From Candidatus Chlorohelix allophototropha (GTDB taxonomy: Bacteria > Chloroflexota > Chloroflexia > Chloroheliales > Chloroheliaceae), in assembly GCF_030389965.1 (NCBI RefSeq), contig NZ_CP128399.1, forward strand, positions 1,240,001 through 1,304,000: a DNA stretch of 64,000 bases. The letters are read 5' to 3'. Shown here in pieces: positions 52,154 through 62,018 of this stretch. A program made the position numbers and the translations under genes. Position 1 is the stretch's first letter, and each line of letters begins with the position of its first letter. The notes beneath the pieces are model-generated. The model saw only the letters and a program-made list of their open reading frames with translations. It had not been told where the DNA came from and did no database searches.

Positions 52154-53737
52154 TTATGAAGGCTTTTGTGGGTTTTGTTTCTTTTCGCGTTGTTTGCGCT
52201 TGAAAAAAGTGGAAAGGCTCTCGGCATGATGTTTAGCAGCGCCCGCTGCTAATTCATCTAATGGATAGGGACTATAACGCGCCTTTTCGTAGAGCCGAGA
52301 AATTTTATCAAGCTCGGGTTGGAGTTCTGCCTCTAAAACTACAGGCGCAAGCTTTTCTTCATATTCGTGAGGAGTATCTCCCATACCTCGAAAATAACCT
52401 GCTCTTCCGGCTCGCTCTGACATATGGCGATAATGGTAGCGAATTTGCCCGCGCGGGTTGTCAGGGATTCTTTCACGGAAGAAACGACGCAATAGATTAA
52501 GCCTTCCTGAATCTTCTGTTAGTTCCTTCTCAAATCCTTCGCGCAAGCGACGTGACCCAAATAGGCTTTTTAGCCAGCTCAGCAAACTATTCCAACCCAC
52601 TTTCAGCTTAATTTCTCGCCAACGTGGGCTTACCCACCCGGCTTTAATGAGAAATATAATTGCGAAATAGATGATTCCAGCCACCAACGCCGAAAGTACC
52701 AAAAGATTTAACAACAACCATAAGGCTTGAAGAAATGCCGGGACTTTGCTCGTTTCTTCCCCTTCCACAGGGGGCACAGTTTTGGTAGGAGGAGGCGCTA
52801 AAATTGAATAGTCATCTACAATATTTTGCTGCCCATTCTTATTGTCCAACGAGATATTCGGGACACGAAGTATCCCAGAACTTCCCAACCAAGCTAACCC
52901 GAACGCGGCAACAAAAGCTAGGGCGAGTAGCGCCAGCAAGTAAAAATTCCAACGAGTAGGCAATCGCGCCGGTTCTTTAAGACGGTCAACCCGCCAACCG
53001 GTGCGTAAAAATCGCAATCGTAAAAGCGCCTGTAAGGGAATACCAATTAACAATCCAATTGCGCCGATAAGTAGAATATTTGCGCGGTATTCGCTTTGCG
53101 GAACGATGGTTCCATAATAATCGCCCAGCGGAATTGCCAATAGAATAGCGCCAATCTCCAGACCTAGCGACCATTTCCAAGTAGCCCCTAATTCACTATA
53201 ACTTTTGGCGTGATCAAAATTTATCCGTTCGGTGTCAAGAGACCTAAACACTGCCTCATCTTCTTCTGCCAGTTCATAAGGCTGGACATGCAGGTAAAAA
53301 TAGTTGCCGGAATAGCCACGTCCGCTCAACCACGCAATACTAATCACAAACATATCAAGCGTGAAATAAAGGTCTAGTAAGCTGGAATTATAGCCTGCAA
53401 AGAAAGCCATAACACGGATAAATACCACCAGCGCCAAAGTTTCCGATAATGCTACGAAAAGGTGGTTTGGACGAAACGACTCTTCCAGCCAAATGCCCCG
53501 GTAAAAACTGGCAAAATGGGCGCCAAATACGCCAACTACCAACCAAAAATCGGGCCATTTACCATTTATCCCATAAATCATATAAATGACTGTCGCAAAA
53601 AGGCAAGTGAATTGTAGGCTGCGCAAAAGGCAAATAACCAACGTTTCAAACGCAGGAGGACGGCGTTTTCGATCCAGAATTTTCGGGTTACTATTTTGAG
53701 GGCGCAAAGTTAAGCTCTCCCGGATAGGTAATATCAA
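52154..53737 (-). CDS. DUF4129-type membrane protein of the MoxR operon
   Basis: 527 residues with several helices in the first 300 (for example SLQFTCLFATVIYMIYGING) and one near 345-365, then a basic cytosolic part whose end matches DUF4129: RRFFRERIPDNPRGQIRYHYRHMSERAGRAGYFRGMGDTPHEYEEKL. Such proteins usually carry a transglutaminase domain or sit next to one; none is seen here. Third gene of moxR-DUF58-DUF4129. It overlaps the DUF58 gene by 47 bases, the first ATG being 53737, so coupled translation is likely. Function unknown, possibly envelope maturation. Confidence 0.78.
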   Translation of the reverse strand: MILPIRESLTLRPQNSNPKILDRKRRPPAFETLVICLLRSLQFTCLFATVIYMIYGINGKWPDFWLVVGVFGAHFASFYRGIWLEESFRPNHLFVALSETLALVVFIRVMAFFAGYNSSLLDLYFTLDMFVISIAWLSGRGYSGNYFYLHVQPYELAEEDEAVFRSLDTERINFDHAKSYSELGATWKWSLGLEIGAILLAIPLGDYYGTIVPQSEYRANILLIGAIGLLIGIPLQALLRLRFLRTGWRVDRLKEPARLPTRWNFYLLALLALAFVAAFGLAWLGSSGILRVPNISLDNKNGQQNIVDDYSILAPPPTKTVPPVEGEETSKVPAFLQALWLLLNLLVLSALVAGIIYFAIIFLIKAGWVSPRWREIKLKVGWNSLLSWLKSLFGSRRLREGFEKELTEDSGRLNLLRRFFRERIPDNPRGQIRYHYRHMSERAGRAGYFRGMGDTPHEYEEKLAPVVLEAELQPELDKISRLYEKARYSPYPLDELAAGAAKHHAESLSTFFKRKQREKKQNPQKPS

Positions 53738-54944
53738 AAACGGGTAGATTCATTGCCCTTAAAGCTTCAATTCCGGCTGGATACTGAGATGAGTAATTAC
53801 TACGCGCTGTAAAAATTGTAATAAGGGTAAAGCCGGCTTTTCTAATTCTAGCACACTCGGTAATCAGTTCAGCATAAGGTTCAAAGCTGATGAGAGCAAT
53901 TGTTGACCCCCATGGCAGGGTATTACTCCAGCTTCCTGCCAATTGTTCAAAACGAGGCGAGTCAGCCTTGATTTCAATAGCGGAAAGCTTATCCAGCACT
54001 TCATACAGCCATGGAGTACCACTTTTAGGATGCATTTCAGGACGATTTAATCCCTGCGCAACAGTTTTCTCTCCCGCACTCCAGTAACTATTATCTTCCC
54101 AACCCGGATCATTTCCATTGCTGTACAAACCGAAAGACTGGCGCAACTCATTGGCGCGCACCATCAGCGAAGCCGCAACCGAAATCGAAGCCTCAGCCGC
54201 CTGCCGAAAATTGAATGCCAGATTGGGAGGATGCAAATCCAGAAACACTGCAAGGGGTATTATACGGGTACGCTCGAATTGCTTAACCTGAAGCTGCCCG
54301 ATACGGGCGGTATTGCGCCAATCAATATAACGCGGGTCGTCGCCCGGTTCATAGTTGCGCACCCCCGCGATTCGACTTGGGTCAGGCAAAAGAGGCTGGC
54401 GAGTGCGAATATTGCCAAGCGGGAGACGACTGGGCAATTGTAGCTGTTCCAACGCGAAAATCTGAGGGAAAACTGTCAGGCGTGAGCGAGCACCCCAATT
54501 CAGTCTTTTGCCAAAATTATCGTTCCCGCCATCAAATATTACCCCGGCGCGCCCTTCAATTGGTCCAACCCGGTAACGCCCGCGCCGTTTACACTCTACC
54601 CGGTAATTGAGTTTGATTTTTTCTTCGCTACGTAGACTCAATAGCCATTCAGGACGAGGGGTAACATTCAGCCCCGATGGTATATAGTCGTAAACTACTA
54701 CCCATGGAAGTGGTAACTTGCTACCGTTATGGGCAATAACCTGTACCTCAAACGTATCGCCTACGAATGCCTGTTTCTGCATTTCGCGGCTAAGGCGCAC
54801 CCGGCGAACGGCATAATTTAGCCACAATCGGTTAAATAGCAGTAGCGAGAGTAAAGCCATCACCACTAACCCAAGCAGCCAAAAACCCTCCCAGATGCCG
54901 GGAATCAGCAACAATATGAGAATAATCAGGAGAACTCCAACCAC
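53691..54944 (-). CDS. DUF58 (von Willebrand-like) membrane protein
   Basis: 417 residues. Two N-terminal helices (about 5-45), an outward/soluble domain, and the DUF58 signature PDPSRIAGVRNYEPGDDPRYIDWRNTARIGQLQVKQFE. It is the usual partner of MoxR ATPases, thought to act as a vWA-type scaffold in metal insertion or protein assembly. It ends in a 47-base overlap with the DUF4129 gene. Start ATG 54944, two bases after the MoxR stop. Confidence 0.9.
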   Translation of the reverse strand: MVGVLLIILILLLIPGIWEGFWLLGLVVMALLSLLLFNRLWLNYAVRRVRLSREMQKQAFVGDTFEVQVIAHNGSKLPLPWVVVYDYIPSGLNVTPRPEWLLSLRSEEKIKLNYRVECKRRGRYRVGPIEGRAGVIFDGGNDNFGKRLNWGARSRLTVFPQIFALEQLQLPSRLPLGNIRTRQPLLPDPSRIAGVRNYEPGDDPRYIDWRNTARIGQLQVKQFERTRIIPLAVFLDLHPPNLAFNFRQAAEASISVAASLMVRANELRQSFGLYSNGNDPGWEDNSYWSAGEKTVAQGLNRPEMHPKSGTPWLYEVLDKLSAIEIKADSPRFEQLAGSWSNTLPWGSTIALISFEPYAELITECARIRKAGFTLITIFTARSNYSSQYPAGIEALRAMNLPVFDITYPGELNFAPSK

Positions 54945-54946
54945 AG

Positions 54947-55939
54947 TTAGCTCTTTTTCGCTATTACTGCGTCGTTTGGTACGTCGAGGGTTTTTAGCAG
55001 GTCGGCTAGAATATTTTCGGCTTTGCGTCCGCGCATCATACTCTCGCTACGAACAATCAGGCGATGGGCAATTACCGGATTTACCAGCGCCTTAATATCA
55101 TCCGGCAACACATAATCGCGTCCCAGTAGGGCAGCTTTAGCCTGAGCACAGCGCACTAACGCCAGCGTACAGCGTGGGCTACCACCTAACGCCAGTTCAG
55201 TGTGATTTCTCGTAGCATTTACCAGTTTAATAGCATAATCCAGCAGTGCATCATCAATATAAAGATTGCCGATAGCTTGCTGGAGTTCCACCAGTTCTTC
55301 AGAAGTAGAAACAGCAGTTAGTTCGTTGATAGGGTGGCGGGTTTGCTGACTGCGTACCATTTGTCGCTCAGCCATCGGCGAAGGATAACCGACCTCAATC
55401 CGCATCAGAAAACGATCTAACTGAGCTTCGGGCAAAGGGAAAGTGCCTTCATATTCAACCGGGTTTTCAGTCGCCATTACCAGAAAGGGACGAGTAAGAA
55501 CCTTAGCTTGCCCTTCAATCGTCACCTGTCGCTCACCCATTGCCTCCAATAAAGCGGATTGGGTGCGCGGTGTAGCGCGATTGATTTCGTCTGCTAACAG
55601 TACGTTGCTGAAAACAGGACCGGGATGAAATTCAAATTCGTTGCTGCGCTGATTGTAAATCGAAACCCCAATAACATCATTCGGCAATAGATCGGGGGTG
55701 AATTGCAAGCGCCGGAAATTGCCGCCAATACTAATGGCAAGAGCGCGCGCCATCATCGTTTTGCCAACACCCGGCACATCCTGCAAAAGAATATGCCCAT
55801 CTGCCAGTAACGAAACGAGAGCAAGCTCGATAACCTCGCGCTTGCCCACTATTACTTTTTCTACGTTACGGGCGACTTTTTCTCCCCAATCGCGCGCTTT
55901 CGAGGCTATTTGAGCGTTAACCTGTAAATTGGAGGACAT
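54947..55939 (-). CDS. MoxR-family AAA+ ATPase
   Basis: 330 residues. Walker A DVPGVGKT, Walker B LLADEINRATPRTQSALLEAM, sensor 1 in ATENPVEYEGTFPLPEAQLDRF, and sensor 2 region RCTLALVRCAQAKA. MoxR proteins are chaperone-like ATPases that drive assembly or maturation with vWA proteins, here DUF58 immediately downstream. First gene of the three-gene operon. Start ATG 55939. Confidence 0.94.
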   Translation of the reverse strand: MSSNLQVNAQIASKARDWGEKVARNVEKVIVGKREVIELALVSLLADGHILLQDVPGVGKTMMARALAISIGGNFRRLQFTPDLLPNDVIGVSIYNQRSNEFEFHPGPVFSNVLLADEINRATPRTQSALLEAMGERQVTIEGQAKVLTRPFLVMATENPVEYEGTFPLPEAQLDRFLMRIEVGYPSPMAERQMVRSQQTRHPINELTAVSTSEELVELQQAIGNLYIDDALLDYAIKLVNATRNHTELALGGSPRCTLALVRCAQAKAALLGRDYVLPDDIKALVNPVIAHRLIVRSESMMRGRKAENILADLLKTLDVPNDAVIAKKS

Positions 55940-56281
55940 CCTTCACCTAGATTCCAATCGAAACCGCTTTGGTTTCGAGATAAGCCTGTATCCTTTTGGT
56001 GGACAGATAAATTATGTCACTTTAGGTAGTTCCATGCAAATTTAAATTTTGCTACCGGAGGTAAATAATATTGCAGGATGGCAATTTAAAAGAACTAAAG
56101 CCCCCATCGACAATCATTGCACTTCCGGGGGCTGCTTCAAAGTTATAATCAGCCCCAACAAGTTGCGGGCTTTCTAAAAAGCGATAGCCTGACGAATTCC
56201 ACTCCCGTTCCAATAACAATTGCCACCTGATTCTCAAGTTTTCCCGTAAAAACGCTCCCATTGCGTGTTTACAGCAGGCAA
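55940..56281. other. Gap between moxR and the GH31 gene
   Basis: 342 bases without a supported gene. On the minus strand AGCCCCC and GGGGGCT (about 56101-56136) pair around a long loop, followed by TTAGTTCTTTT, which may end the GH31 transcript. The moxR promoter should also lie here. Confidence 0.4.
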
Positions 56282-58252
56282 TTAGAGAGCAATATCGCGG
56301 GATGCCCTGACGAATAGCGGAATCCTTTCAAGAGGAGCTTCTACCTCAATTGATTGTCCGCCTCTATAAACCTTGCCCGTTGCAACCTCGCGCCAGTCAA
56401 CTCCGATAGGTAGGTAAACGTGTCTTTTTCTTATATTTGCCGCCAGTACCGGGGCTATCAAAATATCCGCACCAAACAAAAATTGGTCGTCAATTTCATA
56501 ACATTGCGAGTCAGCCGGAAAATCGAAAAACATGGGGCGCATCGGTGGCGTACCTTGTTCATGCGCTTTACGCATCTGTTCCATGAGATAGGGCTTTAGG
56601 CGTTCGCGCAGATGTAGCAAGCCAGATATTATTTCATAGGCTTCTTCACCAAAAGACCATACTTCATTAGGCGCACCGGTAGCTTTAGTTTCATTATATG
56701 GCTCGCGGAAGCCGTGTAGCCTGAAGATCGGACAAAATACCCCATACTGAAACCAGCGAACTATTAACTCACGATATTCGGGCGAATCGAGATTTCCGCC
56801 CAAAAAGCCGCCTATATCGGTAGTCCACCACGGTATGCCACTCATAGCAATGTTTAATCCGGCAGTAACCTGCGCCCGCAGTGATTCAAAGGTAGGTGGT
56901 ATATCGCCAGACCATACCACAGTACCCCAGCGTTGGCTGCCCGCCCAAGCAGAGCGAGAAAGCAAAAAAATCTCGTCTTCTCCTACCGCTCTCATCCCCT
57001 CATAAAAGGTTTGCTGGTGCAAATAGGGGTACATGCAACCAATTTGCTTGCCGTCTCCGGCGTAGTAAACCAAATTATCATAATCAAAGTTGGTTATCTC
57101 CGGTTCGCAGGCATCTAGCCACCAACTCTTGACACCATTATTGTAATAACCATCGCGCACTTGCTCCCAAAAATAATGGCGTGCCTCTGGGTTGGAAGGA
57201 TCATAAAGCGGAAAGAAAATGGGATGGGGTGATTCTATATCTCTAAATAAATTTACTCCGTTTACCCCCCGTTTGGTACGCACAAATAAACCGCGTTCCA
57301 ACATCTCAGCGTAATTGCGACTGGCAGTATTGAGATGAGGCCAGATGGAAACCATCACCTTTATACCCATCTCTTCCAGTTCGCGTACCATTCCAGCAGG
57401 GTCAGACCAGTACGTGGGGTCGAACTGCATATCACCCATTCTAGTCCAATGATACGCATCTATGATTATCCCGGCTAACGGCAAGCCGCGCCGTTTGTAC
57501 TCGGTAGCTATTTCCATTACTTCAGCTTGACTAGTATAGCGCAATTTACTTTGCCAGAAACCCACCGCCCATTCAGGCAGTATCGGAGCAAATCCGGTTG
57601 CACCCGCATATTGCGCCATAATTTCATAATAGCTGTTGCCCGCTGTAACAAAATAGTCTAACTGGCTAGTGCAATTTGCCACCCAACGAGTTGTGGTCTT
57701 ACCAAACTCTACTCTGCCTAGTGTAGGATTGTTCCAAAGAAAGCCATACATACGGTTGGAAACATAAAATGGGATGGTTACTTCAGTGTTGCGCTGCATT
57801 AAGTCAATAACACAACCCTTTTGATCCAGTAGCCCGTGTTGATGTTGCCCAAGCCCGAAGATATGCTCACCCTCATAAGCCTTGAAACGAGCCTCTATCT
57901 GAAAATTATCCTCGTGCAAATCCTTATAACTACGCCCCGGCAAAGTATTTAGTGCGCCGGATAATTCGGAGAGCAATTCCACCTCAGATTCGCTATGGTA
58001 AAAACTGATTCTCCCCTCATCTGAGAGTTTCGCGGTGAGTAGTCCGTTTTGTATAATCGCCTCCTTGAGTCCGATAGCAATACTACATTCATCAGACTGA
58101 GGCTCTAACAAGGCACTTAAACTAGTAGGATTGATGCGATTCAGGCTGCTTCTAACTCGTAAGCTGTTCTTACCCCATGGCTCTAACCATAATGTTTCAT
58201 AGCCACTGCGCCAGATTAGCCGCTTTTCCTCCATTGCAAATACGCCGACCAT
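56282..58252 (-). CDS. Glycoside hydrolase family 31, alpha-xylosidase/alpha-glucosidase-like
   Basis: 656 residues. N-terminal beta domain, then the GH31 barrel: LPEWAVGFWQSKLRYTSQAEV, the IIIDAYHW strand, the nucleophile in GVKSWWLDACEPE and the acid/base Asp in VVWSGDIPPTF, followed by SGIPWWTTDIGGFLGG. The WWLDxxEP nucleophile form is common in bacterial alpha-xylosidases of this family. Lacking a signal peptide, it should work in the cytosol on imported oligosaccharides. The gene faces Nudix and xylulokinase genes across the intergenic region, which supports xyloside or isoprimeverose use. ATG 58252 has AAGGAG upstream. Confidence 0.9.
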   Translation of the reverse strand: MVGVFAMEEKRLIWRSGYETLWLEPWGKNSLRVRSSLNRINPTSLSALLEPQSDECSIAIGLKEAIIQNGLLTAKLSDEGRISFYHSESEVELLSELSGALNTLPGRSYKDLHEDNFQIEARFKAYEGEHIFGLGQHQHGLLDQKGCVIDLMQRNTEVTIPFYVSNRMYGFLWNNPTLGRVEFGKTTTRWVANCTSQLDYFVTAGNSYYEIMAQYAGATGFAPILPEWAVGFWQSKLRYTSQAEVMEIATEYKRRGLPLAGIIIDAYHWTRMGDMQFDPTYWSDPAGMVRELEEMGIKVMVSIWPHLNTASRNYAEMLERGLFVRTKRGVNGVNLFRDIESPHPIFFPLYDPSNPEARHYFWEQVRDGYYNNGVKSWWLDACEPEITNFDYDNLVYYAGDGKQIGCMYPYLHQQTFYEGMRAVGEDEIFLLSRSAWAGSQRWGTVVWSGDIPPTFESLRAQVTAGLNIAMSGIPWWTTDIGGFLGGNLDSPEYRELIVRWFQYGVFCPIFRLHGFREPYNETKATGAPNEVWSFGEEAYEIISGLLHLRERLKPYLMEQMRKAHEQGTPPMRPMFFDFPADSQCYEIDDQFLFGADILIAPVLAANIRKRHVYLPIGVDWREVATGKVYRGGQSIEVEAPLERIPLFVRASRDIAL

Positions 58253-58551
58253 GCTTTATTTTCTCCTTGCTTCTAATTACAATTCTCAAGCGCCTAAATT
58301 TTCACACTAATCTTAAATCTTGAGGGGTTTTACTCAGACTCAAAATATAATATTTTATTGGGGATATCTACACAATCCTTGACGGGTTTTGATGTTTTTT
58401 TGCCCTTTTTTTTATCATTAGCTAATATTTCTGATTATGTAAAGTTGTTTGCGGCATGTTTTTTACCCAATATTTATCTTATCCATAGGCTGAATTAATG
58501 TATAATATTTCAACTGGTATCATACCTTAGTAAGAGAATAAATAATAAAGA
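58253..58551. promoter_or_regulatory. Divergent AT-rich promoter region, GH31 and Nudix genes
   Basis: About 300 bases with no gene. A perfect TATAAT at 58501-58506 points to the Nudix/xylB side. No operator repeat that I can support. Confidence 0.4.
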
Positions 58552-59004
58552 ATGATGAAAATTAAAGAAGTTTTGAACTATGCTTCTCCCGAAGAAGCGC
58601 AACAAGCCGGAGAGCATATCCAAGCAGTAATAATTGTACCTTTTCATAGCAATGGAATCGTATTGTGCCGTAACCGTTGGCGCGGCTGGGAATTTCCCGG
58701 CGGTGGAGTAGAATGGCGTGAATCGGTTTATAGCGCGGCTGGGCGTGAACTGGTAGAAGAAACCGGAGCAGAATTCTCCAGCCTTGAATTTGTACAAGTG
58801 TTATGGTTAGAGCGGAATATTTATCGTTCGTTGAAAATTGCTCTATTTTATGCTGAAGTAACTCAGTTGAATGCACATCATGATTTTTATGAAATATTGG
58901 AAGTAAAACTTTTCAATAAATTGCCCTCGCCTCGTTTACTAAGTTACGAATGTGAAGACGAAATTTACCAGATTGCGCTAGATGCTTACCAGAAAGCAGC
59001 TTGA
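58552..59004 (+). CDS. Nudix hydrolase
   Basis: 150 residues. The full Nudix box is present at 51-73 and fits GX5EX7REUXEEXGU (G51, E57, R65-E66, E69-E70, G72). Such enzymes hydrolyse nucleoside diphosphates linked to another group; the substrate is not predictable. It lies 66 bases before xylulokinase and in the same direction. Start ATG 58552 with no strong ribosome-binding site; a second ATG follows directly. Confidence 0.92.
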   Translation: MMKIKEVLNYASPEEAQQAGEHIQAVIIVPFHSNGIVLCRNRWRGWEFPGGGVEWRESVYSAAGRELVEETGAEFSSLEFVQVLWLERNIYRSLKIALFYAEVTQLNAHHDFYEILEVKLFNKLPSPRLLSYECEDEIYQIALDAYQKAA

Positions 59005-59070
59005 TTTCGTCCTAGCCATAAGCTCACCACAGTATCTTCTGTAGTATCTACACGATGAGGTTCTATAGTT

Positions 59071-60492
59071 ATGGGATTACTTGGCATTGACCTTGGCACT
59101 AGCTCGGTTAAAGTTGTCGTAATTGATGAACTGGGGCACACCTTAAGCAGTAGCAAAGGGGAATATTCGGTCATTTCCGAGCAACCCGGTTGGGCGGAGA
59201 GCAACCCGAACGAGTGGTGGGAAGCTACGATTACAGCAGTTCGGAACGCTTTAGCCATTCTAGAGGGAGTCAAGATTGAGGGTATCGGGCTTAGCGGACA
59301 GATGCATGGCGTTGTTCTGGCAAATAGCGCGGGGGAATTTATACGTCCCGCAATCCTCTGGGCTGATAACCGCGCAGAATCCGTTTTAGAGCAATACCGG
59401 AATTTACCGCAAGCAACTTTAAACCGACTGGCAAATCCGCTTGTGCCGGGAATGGCGGGACCGATTCTTTGCTGGTTGGCTAAATATGAACAGGATATTT
59501 ATAACGCGGCACGGTGGGCTTTCCAGCCTAAAGACTGGATAAGGTTTTGCCTGACGGGGGTTGCAGCGGCTGACCCCAGTGATGCCTCAGCAACTTTGCT
59601 TTATGATTTGATTGCCGATGAATGGCTGGACGATGTTATTACTGAACTTGAACTGGATCCTCAATTATTACCACCGCTGCTACCCTCGCAGGCTATTGCC
59701 GGAACGCTCACCAAACAAGCCGCAGAAGTTCTCGGCTTACCGACCGGAATTCCAGTGGCTACCGGAGCAGCCGACACTGCGGCGGCAGCGCTCGGTACAG
59801 GTTTGTTTGATACCGAAGTGGTTCAATTTACAATGGGAACAGGCGCACAGTTTCTACAGCTATGCAACAAGCCACTACCTGACTCAAGCGGACGTACTCA
59901 TCTTTATCGCGCTGCCACCGAAGCAAGTTGGTACAATATGGCAGCGGTTCAGAACGGGGGTCTGGCGTTGGATTGGGTGCGGCGAGTACTCAACGCAAGT
60001 TGGGATGAGCTTTATAGCAGTATCGAAACCATTTCGCCCGGTTCTGACGGGTTATCCTTCCTACCGTACCTAACAAGAGAACGTTCTCACCATCCCAATC
60101 CGGCAAGTACAGGGGCATTTCTAGGAATGCGTATTGACCATCGCCGAGAACATTTTTTACATGCAGCTTTAGAAGGGGTTGCTTTTGGGATTCGAGTGGC
60201 GCTTGAAGCGTTGTCCGGTACAGAAAGCATAACTACGCTGCGGATGGCAGGGGGTGGCAGTGTAGAACCAAAATGGCGGCAAATGCTTGCAAATATTCTT
60301 GGACGCGAATTATGGATAGTGGATACGCCCTCCGCCTCTGCACAAGGCGCAGCAATTTTGGGGGGCATCGCCGCAGGTATTTGGGCGAATACAGCAGCAA
60401 CCTTACATTTTGCACCGTCAACTCAGCTTGCGGCTATTCCCGACCCATCTCAGAAACAGCTTTATGATGAGATTTTCGCAAAATATTTGTAG
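59071..60492 (+). CDS. xylB: Xylulokinase
   Basis: 473 residues, FGGY kinase family. N-terminal phosphate loop LGIDLGTSSVKVVVID, GIGLSGQMHGVV, WADNRAESV, and in the second domain GAADTAAAALGTGLF and RMAGGGSVEPKWRQMLANIL. It phosphorylates D-xylulose to xylulose 5-phosphate, feeding the pentose phosphate pathway. No xylose isomerase (xylA) is adjacent in this window. The GH31 alpha-xylosidase-like gene is divergent to it. Confidence 0.93.
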   Translation: MGLLGIDLGTSSVKVVVIDELGHTLSSSKGEYSVISEQPGWAESNPNEWWEATITAVRNALAILEGVKIEGIGLSGQMHGVVLANSAGEFIRPAILWADNRAESVLEQYRNLPQATLNRLANPLVPGMAGPILCWLAKYEQDIYNAARWAFQPKDWIRFCLTGVAAADPSDASATLLYDLIADEWLDDVITELELDPQLLPPLLPSQAIAGTLTKQAAEVLGLPTGIPVATGAADTAAAALGTGLFDTEVVQFTMGTGAQFLQLCNKPLPDSSGRTHLYRAATEASWYNMAAVQNGGLALDWVRRVLNASWDELYSSIETISPGSDGLSFLPYLTRERSHHPNPASTGAFLGMRIDHRREHFLHAALEGVAFGIRVALEALSGTESITTLRMAGGGSVEPKWRQMLANILGRELWIVDTPSASAQGAAILGGIAAGIWANTAATLHFAPSTQLAAIPDPSQKQLYDEIFAKYL

Positions 60493-60603
60493 TTGTTCAG
60501 CCACAACATAGTGGTTTGATTTCATTAAACCACAATTAGATTGCCCTATAGCGCTAATTTTTAGGACTATAAGTAGCCCGGGGAATCTATCAAATAAAGC
60601 AAA

Positions 60604-60610
60604 GGTTAGT
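60604..60610 (+). repeat. Left target-site duplication of the IS element
   Basis: GGTTAGT directly outside the left terminal repeat; the same seven bases follow the right end at 62109-62115. Confidence 0.85.
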
Positions 60611-60661
60611 TTGACGTTTAGATAAACCAAAGGGCAAGCAGTGTTGGCACAACTTGCCCAG

Positions 60662-60698
60662 ACGAGTAATGTTCTAATTGAGAAAGGACACTACTCGT
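60662..60698 (+). promoter_or_regulatory. Hairpin enclosing the transposase ribosome-binding site
   Basis: ACGAGTA (60662-60668) pairs with TACTCGT (60692-60698), directly before ATG 60699; the loop holds GAGAAAGGA. In a transcript entering from outside it could hide the start, as known for some IS elements. Confidence 0.55.
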
Positions 60699-62018
60699 AT
60701 GAACCTTAACACACTTAAAGAATTTCGGCACGAAATCTATGACTGCTTTGAATACGCCAGTGACGCATTGTTTAATCTGGCGGATGCCCTTATGACAGAA
60801 AGCCAGGCTCAATCGGTACTGGAACTGACCCTTTCGCCCAATTTTGAGCGAAAATGGCCCAGTTTGTATGAGGCTTTGCAAATGGGTCAAGTTAACCAAA
60901 CTCGCTTCGAGCAAACCATGGTGCGCTACGCCCCTCATCCCTTCGATGGTGAAAGATTGGTACTGGCAGTGGATGCTACCAATATCGAGCGACCCTTTAG
61001 CACTACATCTGCAGATCGTGGCTGGCTTTACAAACACAATCTGCCCAATTGTGATAAGCCCGTGACCGTGGGTTGGCAATTCTCGACCGTGGTGGTGGTG
61101 CCGGCTCAAACCAGTAGCCATACATACATTGTCTCCAACCGCAGGATCAAAACCAGTCAAACACCAGCAGAGGTAGCCAGCCAGCAACTGAGCGAATTGC
61201 GCCCATATTTTGCTGAAAGACCGCTCAATCTGGGAGACCGGTACTACCCCACCAAAGCATTTATTCAAAATAGCAGTAAGGACTATGACTTGCTGCTGCG
61301 GCTCAAGTCTAACCGAGTATTCTATCGAAAAGTGGTGAGAGATGAGCAGAAACGAGGTCGCGGCGCTCCCGCTAAACACGGTGCTCGTTTCCAATGTAAT
61401 GATCCCAATACGCACGGTTTGCCGCAGCGAGTGTGGGTTGGGACGGACGAAAATGGACACAAACTGGTAGTAAGCGCATGGACTGAGCTGCATTTGAGGG
61501 AAGCACCTGAACTGGCACTGAGCATAATCCGAATACAGCGTGAGGCAGCCAGTGGTAAAACCCATGACCCTCTGGAAAGTTGGTATGTGTGGTCGGGTCA
61601 AACTGAGCTTGACCTGACGCAAGTCTGGTCGTATTACAAGAGGCGTTACTCGATAGAACACGGCTATCGTTTTGACAAACAAGATTTGTTGTGGGAAAAA
61701 CCACGCTTGCGCTATCCGAGCCAGTTTGAGTTGTGGACGGCGATAGTCAGTTTGGTACACGACGAATTGCAAATCGCTCAAGGCTTGGGCTTGGAAGTGT
61801 TGCGACCTTGGGAAAATAGTCAACGACAGCCAAGCCCTCAGCAAATTCGACGAGGCTTGTCCGGAATAATTGTGCAGTTGGGCAGTCCGGCCAAAGCCAG
61901 CAAAGTGCGAGGAAATGGGAAGGGTCGAGCGGTTGGCACCAAAGTAAGACCGGCTACCCGCTATAAGGTGGTCAAAAAGGGGTTTTCTACCTCTAATTTG
62001 ACGAATATTCGCTGTTAA
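60699..62018 (+). CDS. IS4-superfamily DDE transposase
   Basis: 439 residues. Catalytic residues: first Asp in LAVDATNIERPF, second Asp in LNLGDRYYPTKAF, and Glu in YKRRYSIEHGYRFDK, which fits the Y-(2)-R-(3)-E-(6)-K signature of the IS4 superfamily exactly. It acts on the element's 17-bp ends. Start ATG 60699 with AGAAAGGA ten bases before; TTG 60678 is an alternative. The frame is intact. A long reverse-strand frame over the gene is a shadow. Confidence 0.92.
   Translation: MNLNTLKEFRHEIYDCFEYASDALFNLADALMTESQAQSVLELTLSPNFERKWPSLYEALQMGQVNQTRFEQTMVRYAPHPFDGERLVLAVDATNIERPFSTTSADRGWLYKHNLPNCDKPVTVGWQFSTVVVVPAQTSSHTYIVSNRRIKTSQTPAEVASQQLSELRPYFAERPLNLGDRYYPTKAFIQNSSKDYDLLLRLKSNRVFYRKVVRDEQKRGRGAPAKHGARFQCNDPNTHGLPQRVWVGTDENGHKLVVSAWTELHLREAPELALSIIRIQREAASGKTHDPLESWYVWSGQTELDLTQVWSYYKRRYSIEHGYRFDKQDLLWEKPRLRYPSQFELWTAIVSLVHDELQIAQGLGLEVLRPWENSQRQPSPQQIRRGLSGIIVQLGSPAKASKVRGNGKGRAVGTKVRPATRYKVVKKGFSTSNLTNIRC

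Noticed and set aside
56052-56261. Minus-strand frame of 69 residues between moxR and GH31
   Set aside because: No ribosome-binding site or homology seen, and it overlaps a likely terminator hairpin.
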